Shown here piece after piece: positions 1-6,364 of a DNA stretch of 13,169 nt. The notes under the pieces are model-generated. The model was not told where the DNA came from, did no database searches, and saw nothing but the letters and a program-made list of their open reading frames with translations. Positions within the stretch are counted from its first letter, which is position 1, and the number at the start of each line of letters is the position of its first letter. The DNA is from an uncultured Eubacteriales bacterium (GTDB lineage Bacteria; Bacillota; Clostridia; Oscillospirales; Acutalibacteraceae): NCBI GenBank assembly GCA_900319615.1, contig ONPE01000089.1, positions 1 to 13,169 on the forward strand. The letters run 5' to 3'. The position numbers were made by a program, and so were the translations under genes.

Positions 1-27
1 AGCTGCGAGAGCGATGATTCTTTTCAT
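1..27 (-). CDS. Start of a secreted or membrane protein gene, cut by the window edge
   Basis: Reading leftward from base 27, nine codons are visible and give MKRIIALAA, a basic then hydrophobic start typical of a signal peptide or lipoprotein leader. A GGAG ribosome site lies 9 bases upstream of the ATG, and a promoter-like pair lies at 63-91, so the gene appears to have its own transcription start although it follows rnfB in the same direction. The product cannot be identified from nine residues. Rnf complexes need ApbE, a secreted lipoprotein FMN transferase that attaches FMN to RnfG and RnfD, and such a gene would suit this position, but that is speculation from context. Confidence 0.55.
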
Positions 28-62
28 ATATCAAATCTCCATTCTTCTGTAAGTGCCACTCT

Positions 63-91
63 ATTTTACTATAAATCGCGCAAGAAATCAA
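63..91 (-). promoter_or_regulatory. Putative sigma-A promoter for the left-edge gene
   Basis: On the minus strand TTGATT (91-86) and TAAAAT (68-63) are separated by exactly 17 bases. The pair lies about 36 bases upstream of the ATG at 27. I see no clear Rho-independent terminator between rnfB and this site. The only inverted repeat is a 5-bp stem at 142-157 spanning the rnfB stop, with no T-run, so some read-through from the rnf operon is possible. Confidence 0.45.
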
Positions 92-148
92 TAGTTATTA
101 TGAAGAGCGCGTCAAAGCGGCATTTTATTCGGACAGAGTGTAACGGTA

Positions 149-943
149 TCAGCCGTTGAAGTAGGTGATGCAGTGCTGAGGGCAAGCCTCTACACACTTG
201 CCGCAGCCGGTGCAGAGCTCCGGAGTGACATAGGCGTTGAAGTCGGTCACCTTTACGGCGCCTGCCTCACAGGTCTTTTCACACTTTTTGCAGCCGATAC
301 AGCCCACGCTGCACAGCTTACGGGTAACGCCGCCCTTGTCGCGGTTGGAGCAGCGGTTAAGCGCCATATCCTTCTTGGGGACGATAGAGATGATCCCCCT
401 CGGGCAAGCCTTGACACAGAGCGTGCACGCGCGGCACTTGTCCGAGTCGATGTAGGCGACGCCGTTGCAAACGCTGATCGCGTCGTACTTACATACAGCC
501 TTACAGTCGCCCAGACCCATACAGCCGTATGAGCAGGCGGTGAGTCCGCCGCCGATCTTAACAGCAGCGGCGCAGCTCTGTATGCCGATGTACTCAGCTT
601 TATATGCGGTGTGGTCGAGCGAGCCCATGCATTTTACTACGGCAGTCTTGGGCTCGACGTTGCCCGAAGCAACGCCCAAGATCGAGGATATCTCTTTGGT
701 ACAGGCGATTCCGCCCGGGGCGCACAGCCCGACCTCAGCCTTGCCCTTAGCAAGGGCAGTCGCATAGCCTGAGCAGCCTGAGTAGCCGCACGCGCCGCAG
801 TTGGCTCCGGGCAGGGCAGCTAAGATCTTCTCTGCCTTTTCATCCTTGGGCACAGCCATTATGATCGAGGCGACGGAGAGGATCAGACCGATGAGCAGTC
901 CGATCCCGGCAACGATGCCGACAGCTAACAAAATACTATTCAT
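149..943 (-). CDS. rnfB: RnfB, ferredoxin-type electron-entry subunit of the Rnf complex
   Basis: 264 residues. RnfB accepts electrons from reduced ferredoxin on the cytoplasmic side of the Rnf complex. Residues 1-31 form one membrane helix. A 4Fe-4S domain follows with cysteines 49, 52, 57 and 74. The C-terminal half carries ferredoxin-type Cys clusters: C-x2-C-x2-C-x3-C at 170-180, a similar set at 215-225, another at 244-254, and further cysteines at 137-151. The start at 943 is chosen because AAGGAGG lies 6 bases upstream and the first residues MNSILLAVGIVAG match an RnfB membrane anchor. The upstream reading frame is open with no stop, so as given the frame also continues back through rnfA. 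rnfB is the last gene of the CDGEAB order. Confidence 0.95.
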   Translation of the reverse strand: MNSILLAVGIVAGIGLLIGLILSVASIIMAVPKDEKAEKILAALPGANCGACGYSGCSGYATALAKGKAEVGLCAPGGIACTKEISSILGVASGNVEPKTAVVKCMGSLDHTAYKAEYIGIQSCAAAVKIGGGLTACSYGCMGLGDCKAVCKYDAISVCNGVAYIDSDKCRACTLCVKACPRGIISIVPKKDMALNRCSNRDKGGVTRKLCSVGCIGCKKCEKTCEAGAVKVTDFNAYVTPELCTGCGKCVEACPQHCITYFNG

Positions 944-1540
944 AGTCAGCCTCCTTACGAGGAATGACAGCGATACCAAAGCAGCCGCGACCAGAGTGAT
1001 CGGCAGACCCTTGAGCGACTTGGGGATATCGGCGCTCTCGAGCCTTCCGCGCACGCCTGCGAACATCACCATCGCCACGAGGAAGCCGATGCCGGCTCCG
1101 AAGGCGTTGACCAGCGCATGACCGTAGGTGTAGGTGTATGCGGTGGTGGAGGTGACCTTCTGCAGCACGAGCATGGTCACGCCCAAAACGGCGCAGTTGG
1201 TGGTGATAAGCGGCAGATAGATACCGAGAGAATTGTACAGCGAGGGGATGTACTTGCGCAGGATGATTTCGACGAGCTGTACCAGACCCGCGATGACCAG
1301 GATGAACAGCACGGTCTGCAGATATTCGAGCCCCATCGGTACAAGAAGATATGTGTATATAGGGAAGGTAACGGCGGTAGCGAGCACCATTACAAAGGTA
1401 ACGGCGACGCTCATGCCTACGGCGGTATTCAGCTTTTTGGATACGCCGAGGAAGGGGCAGATACCGAGGAACTTCGACAGGACGTAGTTCTCGGTCAGGA
1501 TAGCCGCGAGGAATACGGCAACAAGAGATTTAATCAGCAT
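936..1540 (-). CDS. rnfA: RnfA, membrane subunit of the Rnf complex; frame runs into rnfB
   Basis: RnfA is a six-helix membrane subunit that pairs with RnfE. In the related Na+-NQR the equivalent pair holds an intramembrane 2Fe-2S centre. The expected cysteines are present: C28 in FLGICPFLG and C116 in LITTNCAVLG. The start is set at 1540 (MLIKSLVAVF) because AAGGAGGTGG stands just upstream and the gene then overlaps the end of rnfE by 11 bases. As given, the frame has no stop and reads through the rnfB ribosome site into rnfB, making a 463-residue open frame (149-1540). Adding one base near 955-960 would end RnfA as SFLG plus six residues at a TAG at 938-936. That would give 201 residues, close to the usual RnfA length, with an 8-base overlap. 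A true fusion is possible but less likely. Confidence 0.9.
950..956 (-). promoter_or_regulatory. Ribosome binding site of rnfB inside the rnfA reading frame
   Basis: AAGGAGG on the minus strand, 6 bases before the rnfB ATG. It is a near-perfect Shine-Dalgarno site, so RnfB can be started independently even if the upstream rnfA frame really is continuous with rnfB. In the fused reading these bases encode part of the linker VRRLT. Confidence 0.75.
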
Positions 1541-2228
1541 CCGTCGCCACCTCCTTTTCAGTGTTGGCACAGGTGCTCTGGCTGCACTTGTCAGCCATCG
1601 GGCAGCCGTCGCAGGGCTTGGTCTTCACCGTTTTGCCTGCCTTTGTGTTCAGCTTGTTCGCAAGCATGATAAGCATGCCGAAGACGAAGAAGCCGCCGGG
1701 AGGCAGGATGAATATGAGTATCTGTACGGGCAGGAGCTGTATGCCGAAGAGCGAACCCGAGCCCAGCAGCTCGCGGATGATGCCCATGCACAGCAGCGCC
1801 GCCGTAAAGCCGATACCCATGCCCAGACCGTCGAGTATGGACGGGATGACGGGATTCTTGCCGGCGAACATCTCGGCTCTGCCGAGGATGATGCAGTTGA
1901 CGACGATCAGCGGCAGGAAGATGCCGAGGCTGTCGTTGATAGCAGGCGCGAACGCCTTGACAAGCATCTGTACAACGGTGACGAAGCCCGCGATGATCGT
2001 GATGTACGCAGGGATACGCACCTTATCGGGGATGAACTTGCGCAGCGCAGAGATAACGGCGTTGGAGCAGATCAGCACCGCCGTAGCCGCCACGCCCATG
2101 CCGATGGCGTTGAAGGCGGAGGTGGTTACCGCGAGGGTGGGGCAGGTGCCGAGCACCAGACAGAGAACGGGATTCTCTTTTACTATACCCTTTGTAAACT
2201 CTTGAAAAAGACTTTTCTGAGCCATCAT
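1530..2228 (-). CDS. rnfE: RnfE, membrane subunit of the Rnf complex, with a Cys-rich tail
   Basis: 232 residues with six hydrophobic helices, the partner and structural relative of RnfA. The conserved membrane cysteines of this family are seen at C29 (LVLGTCPTLAV) and C112 (LIVVNCIILGR). After the last helix (about residues 172-190) comes a basic stretch and a Cys-rich tail, CDGCPMADKCSQSTC, with cysteines 206, 209, 215 and 220, then an acidic end. The usual RnfE topology puts this tail in the cytoplasm, where it could bind a metal or Fe-S centre; that is inference. Two ATGs stand in tandem: the one at 2228 overlaps the rnfG stop as ATGA, and the one at 2225 lies at better spacing from AAAGGAGGG, so the start could be either. 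The 3' end overlaps rnfA by 11 bases. Confidence 0.93.
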   Translation of the reverse strand: MMAQKSLFQEFTKGIVKENPVLCLVLGTCPTLAVTTSAFNAIGMGVAATAVLICSNAVISALRKFIPDKVRIPAYITIIAGFVTVVQMLVKAFAPAINDSLGIFLPLIVVNCIILGRAEMFAGKNPVIPSILDGLGMGIGFTAALLCMGIIRELLGSGSLFGIQLLPVQILIFILPPGGFFVFGMLIMLANKLNTKAGKTVKTKPCDGCPMADKCSQSTCANTEKEVATDAD

Positions 2229-2833
2229 TCACCCTCCTTTGTATCGTTTTCTGCATCATCGGCAGACGAAGAGCCGCCGACGTGATCGTTATAGATATGT
2301 AAAGCTTCGTTTACCGCGTTTGTAACGGCTCGCGAGCTGATGGTAGCCGAGGTCACGGCGTCGACGGTCTGTGCGTTGCCGGAGCTGTTATCCTTGCTCA
2401 CGACGATGTCCGAGTCTGCGGAAAGCCCCTTGTACTGGTTGGAGAAGGATGGATTAGAGGTATTCTTGCCCAGGCCGGGGGTCTCGGCGTCGTTGTAGAA
2501 AACATCCACGCCGATGATCTTGCCGTCGTTGACGCCGGTCATGACCTTTACCTGACCGCCGTAGCCCATTGTGGCTGTGGAGATCGCGTAGCCTACGGTA
2601 TTGCCGCTTTCATCCTTACCCTCGTACATGACGTCGGGGGTGATCTCTTCAAAGGTCTGAGCCTCGGGGCAGACCGCCTTCATGCTCTCCTGCTTGCTCT
2701 GCTGCTCGATCTCGGCGATCTTGTCCGCGGTGACACTGTTGGTCAGCGCGAGAGCCGCCGTGACGAATATACAGATCAGGAAAAGCGAAACGGTAGGTAT
2801 CAAAACCGCCTTGGGGGTTATCTTTTGTCTCAT
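2225..2833 (-). CDS. rnfG: RnfG, FMN-bearing subunit of the Rnf complex
   Basis: 202 residues. RnfG carries a covalently bound FMN on the outer face of the membrane and passes electrons between the other Rnf subunits. Residues 8-30 form one N-terminal membrane helix. The FMN-binding domain follows and includes the GYGG stretch at 90-93, AETPGLG at 116-122 and the flavin attachment motif DAVTSATISS at 158-167, with T164 the expected acceptor. The motif has Ser where Gly is most common. The C-terminus is a short Ser/Asp/Glu-rich tail. The start at 2833 overlaps the rnfD stop as ATGA. A longer open frame extends upstream, but it reads out of frame across rnfD and is not credible as RnfG sequence. 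Confidence 0.93.
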   Translation of the reverse strand: MRQKITPKAVLIPTVSLFLICIFVTAALALTNSVTADKIAEIEQQSKQESMKAVCPEAQTFEEITPDVMYEGKDESGNTVGYAISTATMGYGGQVKVMTGVNDGKIIGVDVFYNDAETPGLGKNTSNPSFSNQYKGLSADSDIVVSKDNSSGNAQTVDAVTSATISSRAVTNAVNEALHIYNDHVGGSSSADDAENDTKEGE

Positions 2834-3780
2834 TTCTTCGCCCCCTTTGCTTTCTTGACAAAGCCCAGCGTGCGGGGCCTTGTGAGGTGCTCTATGTGCG
2901 GTACGAGGATGTTCATCAGCAGGATGGAGAAGCTGACGCCCTCGGGCATATTTGAGTAGGAGCGGAGCAGGATAGTGAGTATACCGCAGCCGCAGGCGAA
3001 TATGACCTTGCCCCATTTGGTGACGGGCGAGGTGGTGTAGTCGGTAGCCATGAAGATCGCGCCGAGCATCATGCCGCCCGAGAGCAGCTGATACAGCGGA
3101 TCAAGACCGACGATCAGCGACATCAGCGCCGCCGCAGCAAGATAAACGCAGGGGATGATCGGGGAGATGACCTTGCGGATGACGAGGTAGACGCCGCCGA
3201 GTATCAGAGCCGCTGCGCAGACCTCGCCGATAGAGCCGCCGCAGCGGCCGATCAGCAGATCGACATAGGAGTATACCCCGGGATCGGCTGCCAGCGGAGT
3301 CGCGGAGGTCGTGGCGTCGATAGCCGCAGCCTTGGGCGCGCCTGCAGCGGTTACCCAGTGCATCATCGGACCGGGGAAGGACACCAGCAGCACGATACGC
3401 GCCGCCAGAGCCGGGTTGACGAAGTTCATGCCGATACCGCCGAACATCTGCTTTACTACGACGATGGCGACAAGACAGCCGAACATCGCGATCAGCGGAT
3501 TGATATCCACGGGCAGGTTCAGCGCCAGCAGCAGACCTGTCACGACAGCCGAGAGGTCGCCGATGGTGGTGTCGCGCTTCATGATCTTGCGGCTGACATA
3601 TTCGAGCAGCACGCAGGTGGCTACGCACACGCCTATCAGCATCAGCGAGCGCATACCGAAGATCACGCAGGCTGCGACTGCAGCGGGGATCAGCGCGATG
3701 ATGACGTCGAGCATGATGCGGCGTGTGGAGTTATTGCATTTGAAATGCGGCGAGGAGGATACGTGTAACATATTTTCCAT
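2830..3780 (-). CDS. rnfD: RnfD, FMN-bearing membrane subunit of the Rnf complex
   Basis: 316 residues, a polytopic membrane protein of the NqrB/RnfD family and part of the ion-translocating core. The start MLHVSSSPHFK matches the conserved N-terminus of the family. Other recognisable stretches are LLLALNLP at 83-90, MFGGIGMNFVNPALAAR at 112-128, and the flavin attachment motif DATTSATPL at 155-163, where T161 is the expected FMN acceptor. The motif has the same Ser-for-Gly form as in RnfG, so one ApbE-type enzyme would be expected to serve both. The start overlaps the rnfC stop by one base (TAATG), with the GGAGG inside the last rnfC codons. The stop overlaps rnfG as ATGA. This arrangement suggests tight translational coupling. 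Confidence 0.95.
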   Translation of the reverse strand: MENMLHVSSSPHFKCNNSTRRIMLDVIIALIPAAVAACVIFGMRSLMLIGVCVATCVLLEYVSRKIMKRDTTIGDLSAVVTGLLLALNLPVDINPLIAMFGCLVAIVVVKQMFGGIGMNFVNPALAARIVLLVSFPGPMMHWVTAAGAPKAAAIDATTSATPLAADPGVYSYVDLLIGRCGGSIGEVCAAALILGGVYLVIRKVISPIIPCVYLAAAALMSLIVGLDPLYQLLSGGMMLGAIFMATDYTTSPVTKWGKVIFACGCGILTILLRSYSNMPEGVSFSILLMNILVPHIEHLTRPRTLGFVKKAKGAKK

Positions 3781-5150
3781 TACTTTTTACCTCCCTTTGA
3801 AGCTGCGATCTGTTCGCGCTTAGCCTTGTTCACAAGAGCCTTGCCCAGGCGGATGTTCTGCACCAGATGGCGCTTAGCAGGGCAGATGAAGGAGCAGCAG
3901 CCGCACTCCATGCAGTTCATGATGTAGTACGCCTTGAGCGTATCTATGTCGCCGCGGTCGGCGGCGTTGCTGAGCTCGAGCGGCTCCAGATGCATCGGGC
4001 AGGCGTCGAGGCACTTGCCGCAGCGTATGCATGCCGAGGGCTCGTTATATTTTGCCTCAGCCTCGGATAAGGCGAGGATGGCGTTGTTTTGCTTCAGGAC
4101 GTAGAGATCGTCGTTCGGCAGGGATACGCCCATCATCGGGCCGCCCATTATCAGCTTGTACGGCTGCTCCTTGTAGCCGCCGACAAAGTCGATGATCTCC
4201 TTTATGGGTGTGCCGATGGGAGCGATAACGTTCACGGGGTTTACGATACAGCCGCCGTCTACCGTCAGCCTGCGCGATACAAGCGGTATGCCCGTCTTGA
4301 GATAGCGGGCGATAAAGGCGATTGAGGCGACGTTCATCACGATACAGCCTGCGTCCGAGGGCAGACCTCCCATGGGCACCTCTCTGCCTGTGCACGCCTT
4401 GATGAGTATTTTTTCCGCGCCCTTGGGATATGTAGCCTTGATGGGCAGCACGCAGATCTCTGCGTCAGCGTGCTGAGGCGAGTTCGCGATATCTCTGAGC
4501 GCCTTGATAGCGTCGGGCTTGTTGTCCTCGATACCGATGATCACGCGGTGGATATTCAAGAGCTCCTTGACCGTGAGGATGCCTGAGATAACGTCCCACG
4601 AGTTCTCTATGATCTCGCGGTGGTCGGATGTGATGTAGGGCTCGCACTCCGCGACGTTGATGATCAGGGTATCTACCTCCTTGTCGGACGGGAGGTTCAG
4701 CTTGACCGACGTGGGGAAGCCTGCGCCGCCCAAGCCTACAAGACCGCTGTTGCGCACCGCGGTGATCAGGTCGGAGAGATTCTCGACGACAGGCGGCTTG
4801 ATATCGGGCGAGAGGCGTTGTTCACCGTCGCTCTCGATGAATATCGCGTCTACCTTACCTCCGTCGGGCATGGTGATCTTGTCGATCTTCTTGATCTTGC
4901 CCGATACGCTCGCGTGGATGGGAGCGCTGACAAAGGCGTCGCTGTTCGCGATCACCTGACCGACGTCCACCGTGTCGCCGACCTTTACCACAGGCTTGCA
5001 CGGCGCGCCGATATGCTGCGTCATGGGCAGGGCGACCATAGCCGGTACGGGCATCTCAACGCTCTCTTTGTGAGCGGTGTTTTTGTTATGGGGAGCGTGT
5101 ACGCCGCCCTTGGTTCGATACGGCCGCTTAGGAAAGCTGAGCTCAGCCAT
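3780..5150 (-). CDS. rnfC: RnfC, NADH-binding subunit of the Rnf complex
   Basis: 456 residues. RnfC is the soluble, membrane-attached subunit that exchanges electrons with NAD(H). Residues 1-110 are a biotin/lipoyl-like N-terminal domain (PMTQHIGAPCKPVVKVGDTV). The flavin/NAD-binding domain contains the Gly-rich stretch GLVGLGGAGFPTSVK at 136-150 and NVAECEPYI at 165-173. The C-terminal domain has two 4Fe-4S motifs, CIRCGKCLDACP (C374, 377, 380, 384) and CMECGCCSFICP (C413, 416, 419, 423). The end is lysine-rich. It is the first gene of the operon. The start at 5150 has TTAGGAGG eight bases upstream, and the leader between the proposed promoter and the ATG is about 130 bases. Confidence 0.97.
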   Translation of the reverse strand: MAELSFPKRPYRTKGGVHAPHNKNTAHKESVEMPVPAMVALPMTQHIGAPCKPVVKVGDTVDVGQVIANSDAFVSAPIHASVSGKIKKIDKITMPDGGKVDAIFIESDGEQRLSPDIKPPVVENLSDLITAVRNSGLVGLGGAGFPTSVKLNLPSDKEVDTLIINVAECEPYITSDHREIIENSWDVISGILTVKELLNIHRVIIGIEDNKPDAIKALRDIANSPQHADAEICVLPIKATYPKGAEKILIKACTGREVPMGGLPSDAGCIVMNVASIAFIARYLKTGIPLVSRRLTVDGGCIVNPVNVIAPIGTPIKEIIDFVGGYKEQPYKLIMGGPMMGVSLPNDDLYVLKQNNAILALSEAEAKYNEPSACIRCGKCLDACPMHLEPLELSNAADRGDIDTLKAYYIMNCMECGCCSFICPAKRHLVQNIRLGKALVNKAKREQIAASKGGKK

Positions 5151-5260
5151 ATTATTCCTCCTAACTCATTATTAGGCAAGATATGCACATGGATCGTGTG
5201 GTTTTGCCTTATTCATCAGCAAAGCTGAGAATTTTGATTTGGATAACAGCACGCGAATTA

Positions 5261-5290
5261 TTTACTGTTGAATATATATAATAACATTAT
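5261..5290 (+). promoter_or_regulatory. Weak promoter candidate for spoVAE
   Basis: TTTACT (5261-5266) and CATTAT (5285-5290) are 18 bases apart in an AT-rich stretch shared with the divergent rnf promoter. The match to sigma-A is only fair. I looked for a sigma-G or sigma-F pattern, as expected for a forespore gene, and found a GAATA (5270-5274) but no well-spaced -10 partner. Confidence 0.25.
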
Positions 5291-5314
5291 ATAGAGTTTT
5301 TTTCAATACTTTAA
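5286..5314 (-). promoter_or_regulatory. Putative promoter of the rnfCDGEAB operon
   Basis: On the minus strand TTAAAG (5314-5309) and a perfect TATAAT (5291-5286) are 17 bases apart. This predicts a start near 5279 and a leader of about 128 bases before rnfC. I see no recognisable riboswitch or attenuator in that leader. Confidence 0.5.
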
Positions 5315-5333
5315 TTGATTAAAGGAGAGTATT

Positions 5334-5687
5334 ATGCAGTATTTATATGCTTTTTTGGTGGGCGGAGCCCTCTGCCTCATCGGTCAGGTGTTCATAGACA
5401 GGACGAGCCTCACCCCGGCGAGGATACTCACCGGCTTTGTTGTTGCGGGGGTCGTGCTCTCCGCCGTGGGCGTATATGAGCCTTTGGCAGAGCTCGCCGG
5501 AGCAGGCGCAACGGTGCCTCTCTCGGGCTTCGGGCACTTGATGGCTCAGGGTGTGCGTGACGCGGTGGACAGGGACGGAGCCGTCGGCATACTCACGGGA
5601 GCGTTCACGGCTTCGGCGGCAGGCATAGCGGCGGCGGTGGTGTTCTCGCTGCTGGCAGGACTCCTCGGCAAGCCTAAGGAGAAGTGA
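5334..5687 (+). CDS. spoVAE: SpoVAE, stage V sporulation membrane protein
   Basis: 117 residues, the usual length for SpoVAE (the SpoVAEB type). The SpoVA proteins form the inner-membrane channel that loads dipicolinic acid into the developing spore and releases it at germination. Recognisable family features include the start MQYLYAFLVGGALCLIGQVF, the stretch LTPARILTGFVVAGVVLSAVG, AGAGATVPLSGFGHLM at 56-71, and the C-terminal helix ending GLLGKPKEK. About three hydrophobic helices fill the protein. AAAGGAG stands 7 bases before the ATG. The gene is alone here, without spoVAC or spoVAD, and is followed by a hairpin terminator. It diverges from rnfC. It supports a spore-forming or formerly spore-forming host. 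Confidence 0.92.
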   Translation: MQYLYAFLVGGALCLIGQVFIDRTSLTPARILTGFVVAGVVLSAVGVYEPLAELAGAGATVPLSGFGHLMAQGVRDAVDRDGAVGILTGAFTASAAGIAAAVVFSLLAGLLGKPKEK

Positions 5688-5697
5688 GTAATATGTA

Positions 5698-5725
5698 AAA
5701 CGACCGCCCTGATAAGCGGTCGTTT
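5698..5725. terminator. Shared hairpin terminator between spoVAE and the channel gene
   Basis: A perfect inverted repeat: AAACGACCGC and GCGGTCGTTT around an 8-base loop. It sits between the convergent spoVAE (stop at 5687) and channel gene (stop at 5758), and its A-rich left and T-rich right flanks suit termination in both directions, although the T-runs are short. Confidence 0.75.
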
Positions 5726-5757
5726 GAATTTATAAACAGCTAAGATATGCTGTCGTC

Positions 5758-6186
5758 TTATTTGTTATTCTTTTTCCTGAACTCCTTTACACGCTCCGAG
5801 AGGTCTTCAAGCTCATTTTTATCGAGCTCCGGCAGATGCTCCAGCTTCTCCATAAAGGTAGATATGGTCTCTTTCTCCTGCGCTTTGAGATACTCGGTGT
5901 AGTAGGCGACAACTACGCCCGGCACCATCGCGGTGGTCAGTATGCCGATGAGGGTGACTATGATCGTGATGATCCTGCCGAGCACAGTCACCGGAACGAT
6001 ATCGCCGAAGCCGATAGTGGAAGAGGCGACGAAGCAAAAGTATATCCCTTCAAACACCCCGTTTACCTTCGGTTCTATAAGGCATATGACTATTCCGCCT
6101 ATGCACAGGACGAAAAGATAGAAAAAGAAGATGCGTATGGTTCCCGTATGCTTTAATATATTAAAAATCCGTCTGAGCGGCTTCAT
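5758..6186 (-). CDS. Small two-helix potassium channel protein
   Basis: 142 residues. The pattern is helix, pore loop, helix: a first membrane segment at about 19-37, the selectivity filter TIGFGD at 57-62 (a variant of the TVGYGD potassium filter), and a second helix at about 70-95. The C-terminal 45 residues are charged and probably helical (FMEKLEHLPELDKNELEDL), suited to a coiled coil or assembly segment. No RCK/TrkA-N regulatory domain or voltage sensor is present, so it is a minimal KcsA-like channel, probably tetrameric. The ribosome site is poor (AAAGG, about 13 bases upstream). It converges on spoVAE and diverges from the CLC gene, with separate promoters for each. Its physiological role cannot be told from the sequence. 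Confidence 0.88.
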   Translation of the reverse strand: MKPLRRIFNILKHTGTIRIFFFYLFVLCIGGIVICLIEPKVNGVFEGIYFCFVASSTIGFGDIVPVTVLGRIITIIVTLIGILTTAMVPGVVVAYYTEYLKAQEKETISTFMEKLEHLPELDKNELEDLSERVKEFRKKNNK

Positions 6187-6220
6187 GATTTCCGACTACC
6201 TTTCTTTTTGATATGTGATT

Positions 6221-6249
6221 ATTATATGGTGAAATATCCGTTTTTGCAA
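6221..6249 (-). promoter_or_regulatory. Promoter of the potassium channel gene
   Basis: On the minus strand TTGCAA (6249-6244) and TATAAT (6226-6221) are 17 bases apart, with the ATG about 35 bases downstream of the -10. Confidence 0.6.
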
Positions 6250-6300
6250 TATCGGGGGCGGATTTCCGTCGAATTACGGTAAAAATGATTCATCTTTTTG

Positions 6301-6329
6301 TTGAAAACGACCGCCTTAAACGATATAAT
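6301..6329 (+). promoter_or_regulatory. Promoter of the CLC-rimM-trmD operon
   Basis: TTGAAA (6301-6306) and a perfect TATAAT (6324-6329) with a 17-base spacer, 35 bases before the ATG of the CLC gene. It lies back to back with the channel gene promoter at 6221-6249. Confidence 0.7.
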
Positions 6330-6364
6330 GAGTATCGTAAATACTTTATTAATGAGGAGATAGT

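Noticed and set aside
173..767. Plus-strand open frames opposite rnfB
   Set aside because: They are antisense shadows of a GC-rich gene with clear RnfB motifs and have no credible starts.
2834..3016. An upstream extension of the rnfG reading frame to 3016 (61 additional residues)
   Set aside because: It overlaps rnfD out of frame, its translation is Arg/His/Pro-rich, and the ATG at 2833 begins a normal RnfG signal-anchor.
6307..6314. Similarity of AAAACGACCGCC (6304-6315) to the left arm of the terminator at 5698
   Set aside because: A 12-base match is expected by chance several times in 13 kb, and the pairing arm is missing. It falls in the CLC promoter spacer.
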